A stretch of DNA of 64,000 nt from Myotis daubentonii (Eukaryota; Chordata; Mammalia; Chiroptera; Vespertilionidae), in assembly GCF_963259705.1 (NCBI RefSeq), contig NC_081848.1:56044895-56108894 (forward strand), read 5' to 3'. Of this stretch, positions 36,745 through 47,071 are shown in pieces (the first letter of the stretch is position 1; every line of letters starts with the position of its first letter). Below the pieces are notes generated by a model. It was given only the letters and a program-made list of their open reading frames with translations. It was not told the DNA's origin and searched no databases. The translations under genes were made by a program, and so were the position numbers.

Positions 36745-36985
36745 CCTCACCCAAGGATATTTTCTGCATTGATTTTTAGACAGAGTAGAAGGGACGGGGA
36801 GAGACAAAGAGAGAGAGACATCCGTGTGAGAGAGACACCTCTATCGGCTGCCTCCTGCACCCACCCTGACCAGGGCAGGGGATTGAGCCTGCAACCGAGG
36901 TCTGTTCTCTGCACCAGAATTGAACCCAGAACCCTTTAGTCCAAAGGCTCATGCTCCTTCCACTGAGTGAAACCAGGTAGAGCCC
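36745..36985 (-). mobile_element. VES SINE
   Basis: Mirror of 9,039-9,275; ends gtgaaaccaggtagagccc. Confidence 0.85.
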
Positions 36986-37234
36986 ACTAATCTCATTTTT
37001 AATCTTTTTTTCATTGAAATATAACTTACAGGCTCAGTGAACTTTTATATGTCCAAAAGCCCATGTTCCCACCGTAAGATGAAGATGTATTATATTTCCA
37101 GCACACCAGAGGATGCCTCCTGCCCTCTGCCAGGTAAGATCCCCCACCAAAAGCAAGACCCATTCTGACCTCCATCACTATAGATTAGTTTTGCCCGCTT
37201 TTCATCTTCAAATAAATTTTTTAAAAAAATTCTT

Positions 37235-37400
37235 TTGTATCTGGCTGTCTTCCACTCAACATTATATCTATTAGATTCATTCATCCATTTTTGCTTATAT
37301 CAATAGTTTGCTCTTGCTCATCGGTGCATAGTATTCCATTGTATAAGGATACCATGCTTTATTAGCCCACTCCATGTGGTTGGATAGTTAGGCTTTTTAA
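37235..37400 (-). mobile_element. Old L1 fragment
   Basis: Mirror of the 8,610-8,800 fragment (tagtattccattgtataagg). Confidence 0.55.
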
Positions 37401-37592
37401 ATTTAGACTGTTATGGGGAAGTCTGCAGTAACGCTGGTGTCCATGTACTTTGGTGGACATAGCACTCAGTAATGTTGGGGGTATGTCATGTACAAGAAAA
37501 CATTTTTATGTCCTGTAAAGTGAAACCTTAATCCTTAATTCTGTCATTCTGATTGGTAATCTTACTTATTAATGTATTAATAATGTGTTACT

Positions 37593-40175
37593 GGGAGAAA
37601 CCAAGATGGCAGCATAGGTAAACACCTGAAATTGCTGACTTGCACAACCACTTCAAAAATACAACTAGCCAGCGCCGGTTTGGCTCAGTTGATAGAGCCT
37701 GCGGACTGAGGGGTCCCAGGTTCGATTTCGGTCAAGGGCATGTACCTTGGTTGCAGGCACATCCCCGGTGGGACATGTGCAGGAGGCAGCTGATCGATGT
37801 TTCTCTCTCACTGATGTTTCTAGCTCTCTATCCCACTCCCTTCCTCTCTGTAAAAAATCAATAAAATGTATTTTTTTTAAAAAAGATTGTTAAAAAAAAA
37901 ATACAACTAATAGACAAAATCGACATCACCCAGAACCACAGGAAGGCTGACTGAGTGGAAATTCTACAACTAGAAGCAAAGAGAAAAGCACACTGAGACT
38001 CAGAGGAGGTATGGAAGTGAAGTGCAGAGGTACAGAGGCGCACGTGGAAAGGATTGGCAACTGAGGACACAGTTGTCTTTTTCAATCAGGAGGGAGTCAC
38101 AAGCTCCGGACTGCTCTGAACTCCAGTTCCAGGCGAGTCTCTGGGGACCCAGACTCATATGGGGAGAAACTGGACTGTCTGGCACCTGTCTCTCAGAGGT
38201 GCTTGCAGCAATTACCAAGGAACACTGAGACCCTGGGCCTCTTAAGGCAGGGCTGAGGATCAGCCATAGCTGTTTGCTCCGCCCTGTTGATTTCCTGAGA
38301 CCCTGCCCCACCCAAGCTGTGGGCAGATGCTTTTGCATATGAATGGCCTTGCCCTTTGTAATCTAAAATTACCTAACAAACTGCAGCTGGGTCAGAGAGA
38401 CCCAGAACATCCAAAAGAAGGCCCAAGGTCCCACAGCAGCTTGCATTGCTTCACAGCTGAGCTTCATCTGGGCACCTCCAAACCCCAAACAAGGAAAGGG
38501 AATCTGCAGATCTCTCTGTAGCTCCTGCTGGGTAGCCTCAGGCAGAGGCTAAATTAGCACCTCCTTAGAGACCCAAGAGCCAGTGTACCCAGTGGTCAGA
38601 CTGCGACCATCCAGATTACAACTCCTCAGATCCATAAGGGACACACTCAGGGGGCAGACTCAGTGAGCACCAAAGCCCCACTGAAGCAAGTCTTGCCCCA
38701 GAAGGGTGTCTCCAGCACAGAAGTTCTCCCACCATAGACACATCTGATTCTCACAGCCAATTAGCCTGGAGGTCAATTCCTCCCAGTGATACCTAGAACA
38801 ATCAAGGCTTAACTACAACAAGACTGTGCACAAAGCCCACAAAGGGGTGCACCAAGAGTGTCCACCTCAGGTAATTGGGGAGGCTGAGCCACTGGGCCCT
38901 ATAGGACACGTAGCACAGAAAGCCACTCTATCAACACAGGGAAGCAGCCAAAATGCAGAGACAAAGAAACAGGTCACAAATGACAGAAATGGAGAAAGGC
39001 AAACTACTGGATATAGAGTTCAAAACCACGGTTATAAGGTTTTTCAAGAATTTTCTAGAAACCGCCGATAAATTTAGTGAGACCCTCAACAAATTTAGTG
39101 AGATCCTTGAGGATATGAAAAAGGACCAACTAGAAATTAAGCATACACTGACTGAAATAAAGAATATTATACAAACTTCCAACAGCAGACCAGAGGAGCG
39201 CAAGAATCAAGTCAAAGATTTGAAATGCAAAGAAGCAAAAAACACCCAACCAGAAAAACAAAAAGAAAAAGAATCCAAAAATATGAAGATAGTGTAAGGA
39301 GCCTCTGGGACAACTTCAAGCAAACCAACATCCGAATTATGGGGGTGCCAGAAGAAGAGAGAGAACAAGATATTGAAAACCTATTTGAAGAAATACTGAC
39401 AGAAAACTTCCCCTACCTGGTGAAAGAAATAGACTTACAAGTCCAGGAAGCACAGAGAACTCCAAACAAAAGGAACCCAAAGAGGACCACACCAACACAC
39501 ATCATAATTAAAATGCCAAGAGCAAAAGACAAAGAGAGAATCTTAAAAGAAGCAAGGGAAAAACAGTTAGTTACCTACAAGAGAGTACCCATACGACTGT
39601 CAGCTGATTTCTCAATAAAAACTATGCAGGCCAGAAGGGAATGGCAAGAAATATTCAAAGTGATGAATAGCAAGAACTACAACCAAGATTACGTTACCCA
39701 GCAAAGCTATCATTCAGAATTGAAGGTCAGATAAAGAGCTTTACAGATAAGAAAAAGCTAAAGGAATTCATCACCACCAAACCAGTATTATATGAAATGC
39801 TGAAAGATATCCTTTAAGAAGAGGAAGAAGAAGAAAAAGGTAAAGAAAAAATTATGAACAACAAATACATATCTATCAACAAGTGAATCTAAAAATCAAG
39901 TGAATAAAAAATCTGATGAACAGAATAAACTGGTGAATATAATAGAATCAGGGGCATAGAAAGGGGGTGGACTGACAATTCTCCGGGGGGAAAGGCGTGT
40001 GGAGGTGCAGGAAGAAACTGGAAAAAAATCGTACACCTATGGACAAGGACAGTGGAGGACCGTAAGAGTAGGGGCGGGTGGGAACCGGGTGGAGGGGAGC
40101 TATGGGGGGGTGGGGGGGGGGGGAGAGGAACAACTGTAATAATCTGAACAATAAAGATTTAATTTAAAAAAATAA
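37593..40175 (+). mobile_element. HAL1 (half-L1) retrotransposon, right arm only
   Basis: Starts gggagaaaccaagatggcag, then a 5' UTR, an ORF1 region (38,953-39,734 plus a short continuation) with a coiled-coil stretch (LNKFSEILEDMKKDQLEIK), an RRM-like part (NIRIMGVPEEEREQDIENLF) and a C-terminal domain (MPRAKDKERILKEAREK), and then a G-rich 3' UTR with poly(A). No ORF2. ORF1 has at least two frameshifts. A 15-bp target duplication taataatgtgttact flanks it (37578-37592, 40176-40190). The left arm has the empty site near 8,400-8,440. Confidence 0.93.
37667..37893 (+). mobile_element. VES SINE nested in the HAL1 5' UTR
   Basis: Starts ccagcgccggtttggctcag and ends tctctgtaaaaaatcaataa plus a tail. 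aaaaatacaacta occurs on both sides as the target duplication. Confidence 0.92.
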
Positions 40176-41424
40176 TAATAATGTGTTACTGTAATAACAC
40201 ATAATTACCCTTTCTATCTTCTGCAAAGAATAAATTATAAATTTTCTTGGTTAAATCACAACTACTAAAATTTGTAGTAACATTACTTGTGCCCAGAACA
40301 GATCCAAACTCCTTTCAGCATTAATCATTTCATCTTGACCACAACCCTATGAAGCTGGTAACATTACTTTCCTCATTTTATATTCATGAACTGCTCACCT
40401 TTCTTCCTACTGTACCCAGTCTGGGACTTAGTCCTCAGGTGCCATTCTTGGTCATGGTATCTTGTGGGACTTTTCAATTTGTTTTTCTGACTCTTAATAG
40501 CCTTGGTGATCTATTCTTTCACTTAAATCAATTGTGTCAGGTGAATGGAGGTCTCTTGGGCCTCTCAACAGCCTGGTACACATGATTATTAGAGGAGGGG
40601 TACTGTCTAATTCACTATATAAACAAGGTCATTTTTGAGAGTGAAAAAGGGGTGTCACTATTAACAGTTAGGCTGGGATAATAGTCACTGAGACTGTCCC
40701 AAGAAGCAGGACTCACTGACTCAGAGTCTCTTGGGACATCCATTTAAGGGCTGGAGATTTGATATCACTATGACAGGATGGCTTTATTTTCCATCAGAAA
40801 CAAGTGAAAATAGCTGGCTGCCACTACTGTCTATTGTTCTAAGAGCGGCCCTTCCCAGAAGACAGAATACATAAGTGACAAAGGAAGAGGACTGTGAAAG
40901 TCCCTATGAGGAGTTGGTTCCTCTTGGTGTCTACAAATTGTACTTGCTTTCTCTCCAGTGGTTCTATCAAAGAAGGGAATGAGTAGAATACATATTAAGG
41001 GGGGGGGGGGTGCATATCTAGCATTGATTGGCCCAAAGGCAGTCAAAGAATTGTAACAGGATGTAATCACTGGCCCACCATTTCTGTCCTGAGGAAAGTA
41101 GGAGAACAAGGCTGTGGACACCACATGCCCTCCTCTAGGAAACAGTCCCCCAAGCACACCCATGACCAATGGCTGTGCAGGGCTGACAACTGCCCCCTTT
41201 CTCCATCATGTCTACTCCTAGGACCTAGTGAGCCAAGGCAGCTCAGGCACCTGCACTACCCAGTCCTCAGGAACCTACCTTTCCCAGGAAAGGAAGTTGT
41301 GTGGGGAACATCTGAATGATGCTTAGATTGCTTTTGATAAGGACCAAAGGCACAGGGAAGTTCTCAACAGCTATCTGCCTTATAATTTTCATCTCATTTT
41401 ACCTATAAGAATTAAAAGATGACC

Positions 41425-41640
41425 CAGCCCTAGCTGGTTTGGCTCAGTGGATAGAGTGTTGGCCTGTGGACTAAAGAGTCTCAAGTTTGATTCTGGTCAA
41501 GGGCACATGCCCAGGTTGTGGGCTCAATCCCCAGGAGGGGACATGCAAGAGGCAGCTGATGAATGATTTTCTGTCATCATTGATGTTTCTATTTCTCTCC
41601 TTCCTCTCTGACATCAATAAAAACATATATTTTTTAAAAA
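41425..41640 (+). mobile_element. VES SINE
   Basis: Starts gccctagctggtttggctcag; mirror of 6,973-7,187. Confidence 0.9.
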
Positions 41641-42611
41641 TGACTCAGACCCAGAAAGTGGCATCTTTTCTAATTTTGGAGGCTCAAATCTAAAACCAAG
41701 GATTCCCAAACACTAGTGTAATCTTGGCCTTATGTGTTTCATCCTGGGTCACCACTGCTCTTTCTATCGTCCTACTTATAATCCTTCTAGTCTTGTGAAA
41801 AGGTTGGAAGTCCTCCCACCTTCTTCTCTGGGTCATTAGTGGAGCACAAGTCCACCCCTTCCTGGCTGCTTAGCATATTCCACACCTCAGTGCTGTACTG
41901 TCCATGCCTTCTGTTAGTTAAGTTGTAGAGAAAGTCTTTGCAGTTCTCAGTTGGAGAAACCAAGGTTTAGAGATACCTGCTTAGGCCATACAAGGGGCAG
42001 AGTTAGGTTGCAGGCTGGCATGTCTGACTCCAGAACTTGAATGTGCTGTACAAGGCCAAGAGGATGGGCTGTGGAGACTCCCTCCTTCCCGGATCTCCAG
42101 CACTCGGTGTAAATGGTCAAGAGAGCACTTACACCGGGAGACGCCTGACTTGGTAAAGGACAGGCAGCACACCTCGTTCATCCTTGTGTACACAATGCCA
42201 AATGCGGGCACAAAAGAACTGCTTTCTCAAATGACCGCACCGAAAACCCTGACTTTAATCCGCATCACTCTTCACGCTTGACATTTTCCTCTTCTTAAGA
42301 GTCAAACATCTTGAAAGAGGCGCCTTTTTTGGTTCCTCATTTGTGACTCACGCTTGAACCCACTCCAGCCTGGCCTCTGCCCCCACCACTCCAGCTAAAT
42401 AATTCATGTCACCATTGACCTCCATGTTGCCAAAAACAATCGACGTATTTCTCTCCTCTCATCAGTAGGCCTCTGACCAACATTCAATAGTTGCCCTCTC
42501 CCTCCTTCTGGAAGGTTCTCTCTCTTGGCTTCATAATATCACACTCTTCTGATGTTTCTAGTTTCTTTCTTTCTTTCTTTCTTTTTTTTTGTTGTTTTTT
42601 TTTAATCCTCA

Positions 42612-42828
42612 CCTGAGGATATATATATTTTTAAATATGTTTTTATTGATTTCAGAGAGGAAGGGAGAGATAGAAACATCAATATTGAGAATCATTAATT
42701 GGCTGCCTTCTGCATGCCCCCTACTGGTATCAGGCCCCAAACCCAGGCCTATGCCCTGACAGGGAATTGAACCCTGACCTCCTAGTTCATGGGGTCGACA
42801 CTCAACCACTGAGCCACACTGGCCAGGC
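42612..42828 (-). mobile_element. VES SINE
   Basis: Ends gagccacactggccaggcc; mirror of 5,781-5,992. Confidence 0.88.
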
Positions 42829-43056
42829 CCAAAGATATTGATTTTTAGAGAGAGTGAAAGAAGGGGGTTCAGAGAGATAGAGAGAGAGACATCAATGTGA
42901 GAGAGACACATCTATTGGTTGCCTCCCACAGAGACCCTAACCGGGGCCAGGATCAAACCTGCCACCCGGGTACATGCCCTTGACCAGGAATCAAACCTGA
43001 GACTCTTAGGTGCCTGGGCTGAATCTCTAAGCACTGAGAAACACAGGCCAGGGCTA
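42829..43056 (-). mobile_element. VES SINE
   Basis: Ends ctgagaaacacaggccaggg; mirror of 5,550-5,780. It is the last repeat before the outer right breakpoint. Confidence 0.85.
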
Positions 43057-43128
43057 CCTTCCTTCTCATCTTCTTAGCTGGGTCTACCTCATCTCCTCCA
43101 AACTCTAAGTGTCCCCAGACTTTGTTCT

Positions 43129-44947
43129 GGGAAGTGGTTGGAATGAAGGCCTGAATGGCCACCTCTTTGTCAGCATTGGCTCAGGAGGTCTGGCCCTGTT
43201 TCTTGGATGTTCTCTCTAGGATGTAGTACTTGAAGTTTCTTTGTCCTCAGCCGTAGGCCACAGGAAAGACGCACCACAAACAGCCTGCTTCTTAAACATG
43301 GGTGCAAAGGGAGCCCTTTCACAATACTCTGACTTCCCAGATTTCACTTGTAATTATGGGGTGAAATCCAGGTCCTCTCTGTGAAGAGCATGCTTGGTGT
43401 ACACACAAACTCATTTTTTATGGACTCCTGTCAAACCACGCCGTCTGAAACACGTTTGCAAAACCTCCCGTCAATGACCCACTTGTTCCTTTGCTGACAG
43501 AATTGGCACATTGACAAGACCTGCAGGCTGGGCCAGCGAGCCTTTTTCCTGAACCATCTGTCGGCCTGGAGGGAGCCACAACCCATTGCCGTCCTCCTTT
43601 TCTGTCCAAATAGTCTAACACAGAGCCTCTTCAAACCTCAGCCTCTTTTCCTTTCTGATAACGATGCTTGCAAAACGTGTTCATGCATCCATTCCCTTAT
43701 TCGACACCTGCTTACTGAACTCCCAGTATGTGGGAGGAACGGCGTGAGGTCCTGGAAATACAGCCGGGAGTCAGACAGGATCAGTGCTCTCAGGCAGGTG
43801 CCTCTCCACGGGGAGAGTTCTCATGAAGCTTCAGCGTTGAACATAATCGAAGTGAATCACAATGGACACGTATTCGCTCACGCACTCTACTGCTGCCGAG
43901 GTCGGGTGGCAGCTGTACAGCAGACGGCTAAGGAGTCTCACGCTCACTCCTAGCAGGCCGGGTTGGAATCTCAGGTCTGCCGCTGACTTTGTGGCAGTGT
44001 GGGTGGTAACCTGGACAAATGATCACGAGAAGTGAAGTGGAGAAGCAGCATGTAAAACGGCAGGTATTACATCCTCCGTCTTCACGTACTCGTACATGTA
44101 CACACACTTAGAAAATAGATTGGAGGCCAAACATGAAGCGTCTGCAGAGGTTCTCCCCACCGCCTGCCCCTCTAGGCGGTGAAATTTTGTTTATACTTAT
44201 TTTACATTTTTTAGGAAACCTGAGCCTTGAGCTAAGAACCTGTTCATTCATTGAGCCTGACTATGTTCTAGGCATCTTCCTAGGCACTAATAATGAATGG
44301 TGAAAAAAATAACAACCCAGGTCCTATCCTGACTCTTATTCCAATGTTGAGATATAGAAAAACAGCACATGCCCATTCGTAATACAGTCACATGTGTGTG
44401 CCTCTGCTCCTCTCCTCACACACCCAAAAACCAGAACAACACTAAAGGTGCAAACACATACATATACATAAACAATACACCCACATTAGTAAAGATGACA
44501 ACAAAATAAAATTTGATAAATGGGTCAGGGTCACATATAAAAATGTATAATGGAAGATCAAAGAAAAAGGATGTCACTGATTTCCATGGCCATGGCCCTT
44601 CAGTTCATAATCTTATCCAACCCTTCCTTTTCCGTAGATTCTGTTTCCTCTCAGGCCTACATATCTTTGAGGGTTAACTGTGTGTTCCAGCACTGGGCCT
44701 TGAAAACTATAATCCTGACTAATGTCTGGTAAAATCAGTTTCTTCACGATAAAAAGGAAAAAATGTTCACTCTGCTCTTGCTGCTACAAGAATAGCACAA
44801 AGGGTAATAAAAACTGTATTTGCTAAAATTATTCCCAACAAGGCAGTTTTTTATAACAATAAAACAGACTTCAGAGAATGTCACTATGTCCTGTGTGTCA
44901 CTCCTACACTACATTATAGCAAGTTCCATATATATATAATTTACAAA
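43129..44947. other. Unique intergenic DNA beyond the palindrome
   Basis: Nothing recognisable as a gene. Short MIR/L2-like traces occur (ttcattgagcctgactatgt near 44,250). The overlapping frames at 43,418-43,634 have no known homologue that I recognise. Confidence 0.5.
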
Positions 44948-45322
44948 CTAGAGGCCTGGTGCATGAAATTTGTGCACGGGGTGTGTGTGTGGGGTGGGTC
45001 CCTCAGCCCAGCCTGCACCCTCTCCAATCCAGGACCCCTCAGGGGATGTCTGACTGCTAGTTTCTAAGCTGGCAGTTGAACATCCCTCTCACAATCCAGG
45101 ACTGCTGGCTCCTGACTGCTCACCTGCCTGCCTGCCTGATCACCCCTAACCCCTCTGCCTGCTGGCCTGATCACTCCTGACTGCTCCCCTGCCTGCCTGA
45201 TCGCCCCTAACTGCCTCTGCCTCACCCCAACACCATGGCTTTGTCTGGAAGGACGTCTGGACATCCGGAATGTCATTCAGCTGTCCAGTCTAACTAGCAT
45301 ATTACGCTTTTATTAGTATAGA
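44948..45322 (-). mobile_element. Non-autonomous Helitron (HeliBat type), copy 2
   Basis: 375 bp. Minus-strand TC start at 45322-45321 (RC of attagtataga), and a 3' hairpin then CTAG at 44951-44948; A and T at the flanks. It contains short repeats of the ctgcctgcctgatc type. Confidence 0.9.
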
Positions 45323-45349
45323 TATATATAAATATGTAGATATATAGAT

Positions 45350-45552
45350 ATATATTAATTTCCGAGAGGAAGAGAGAGGGAGGGTGAGATAGAAACATCA
45401 ATCATGGGAGAGAATCATTGATCGGCTGCCTCCTGCATGCCTCACATCAGGGACTGAGCCTGCAACTCGGGCATGTGCCCTGACCAGGAATCAAACCATG
45501 ACCTCCTGGTTCATAGGTCAATGCTCAACCACTGAGCAACACTGGCAGGGCT
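45350..45552 (-). mobile_element. VES SINE
   Basis: Minus-strand copy ending gagcaacactggcagggc, next to a second copy. Confidence 0.88.
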
Positions 45553-45757
45553 TTTTCTTAAATATATTTTTATTGATTTCAGGATGAGAGAGAGAGAGAG
45601 ATAGAGACAGCAATGATGAGAGGGAATCATTGATCAGCTGCTTTCTGCACACCCCACACCAGGGATCAAGCTCACAACCTGGGCATGTGCCCTGACCAGG
45701 AATCAAACCGTGACCTCCTGGTTCATAGGGTCAACCACTGAGCCCTGCCGGCTGGGC
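45553..45757 (-). mobile_element. VES SINE
   Basis: Minus-strand copy ending gagccctgccggctgggc. The tandem pair ends about 490 bp before the SAA-D NF-kB-like site. Confidence 0.88.
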
Positions 45758-46250
45758 AAGTTTTTACACTACAGTTCAACATTCCTGGGTTACAGTAAAC
45801 TCCATATATAACCTGCCATTATGACCTTCCATAGCAACCAATGGTGAGCACACTTGAGTCTGGAGGACCTCCTTTTCCAGAGCAGAGTCCACCCTACGGG
45901 GATGCTGGAAGTTTTATTTTCCGGGGTTGTCTATCCTTCCTTCCCTCCTCCTGCACCCTAGGGTCCCAGCTTCATCCTGAGCTGTCTTTTTGCAATGGAG
46001 CCCATTCTGCTGTTTCGCTTGCCTTGCAGTCTCACACTGTTCAATCAAATCTTTTTAATATTGATTACCCTTCACAGCAAATGTCCGTACATTAGGGAAA
46101 ATAAACCTTCCCCACGAGGTGTGAGACTGAAAATGGGCAGAAAACCCCAATTTGCTACATCCTTGAAAACTGCCAGGTTGCACAATCTGGGAAACTTAAA
46201 TGTGTGTGAAAAATAACCATCGTGTCCTGGATGCTGGGTTCTGACCAAGA

Positions 46251-46328
46251 GGAAGTTCCCACATTTCAATGTTTTGCTTCAAACCTCTCTTGCCATTTGT
46301 CCCACTAGCAAAGCGTCAGTATATATAG
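46251..46328 (+). promoter_or_regulatory. SAA-D core promoter (NF-kB-like site and TATA)
   Basis: tatatatag at 46320-46328 lies about 25 bp before the expected start of exon 1 (near 46,350; donor after 46404). ggaagttccc at 46251-46260 reads GGGAACTTCC on the other strand, a match to the NF-kB consensus GGGRNNYYCC. The sequence is otherwise unlike the SAA-A/B/C promoters, so its regulation is probably separate. Confidence 0.55.
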
Positions 46329-46913
46329 TACCAGGCACAGCTCCCAGGCGGCGGCACAGGCAGCTCAGCTTCAGCAGGGGTGTCAGCAGGACCAAGCAGC
46401 CAAGGTGAGGTGCTAGAACTTTCCAGCACTTTTCCTCTTTGGGGGTTCTTTTTCCACCAGCTTTCTTGTGCTGCACCACAGCTCTCTGCATCTCTCCTGA
46501 ATCTACTGTTCTGACGATTAGATTTCACCAGATGGGAATACTTTTGGGATAGAGATTTGTTGTATGCGTCTTCTGTGTGAAGTAGTGATGGGTAGAACAG
46601 GCATCCTACGGATATTTATAGATTAACTCATCTACGTGACAGAAAGGTATATCGAACACAAATTTGCAAATGTCTTTTGGGGAAGGTCTGTACAGTTGGA
46701 TTTTAGGGCTGACAGGGGATGACTGAAATGGAAATTGGTTTATACAAAAGCCCATTGCAGTCTCTCATACAAGAAATCACTGGGATTCCAGTGAAACACA
46801 TACAAATGGAGAACTAGGTCCTCTGGAATCCTATCTGTCTGTCTAATTACATATATCAGCTATCTACACATACATATATATACACACACACATATATATA
46901 TGTTCTCAACATA

Positions 46914-46918
<5 letters not shown>

Positions 46919-46965
<47 letters not shown>
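46919..46965. repeat. (AT)n microsatellite in SAA-D intron 1
   Basis: About 23 AT units, roughly 100 bp before the exon 2 acceptor. Confidence 0.95.
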
Positions 46966-46968
<3 letters not shown>

Positions 46969-47071
46969 GTGTTGGGTTTACTTTTGGAATACAAGAATGG
47001 GTCAACATTATCCGCTGGAAAAAAAAATTAAACGTATTATTCCTGGTATGTCCCCTTCACTGTGCAGCAGG

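Larger units (their letters stand above)
26152..43128 (-). repeat. Right arm of the large inverted duplication
   Basis: Mirror of 5,475-23,430. It carries SAA-C and a 2.6-kb HAL1 insertion missing from the left arm. The inner end is at about 26,152 (mirror of 23,430). The outer end is at about 43,128, in a stretch containing agaacaaagtct on the minus strand that meets left-arm position 5,476. Confidence 0.95.

Noticed and set aside
5475..43128. The palindrome as an assembly artefact
   Set aside because: The arms differ by many substitutions and small indels and by three large arm-specific insertions with clean target duplications and empty sites opposite. A false reverse join would give identical arms.
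45064..45276. Protein frame rich in RQAGE repeats
   Set aside because: It reads through the internal repeats of Helitron copy 2.
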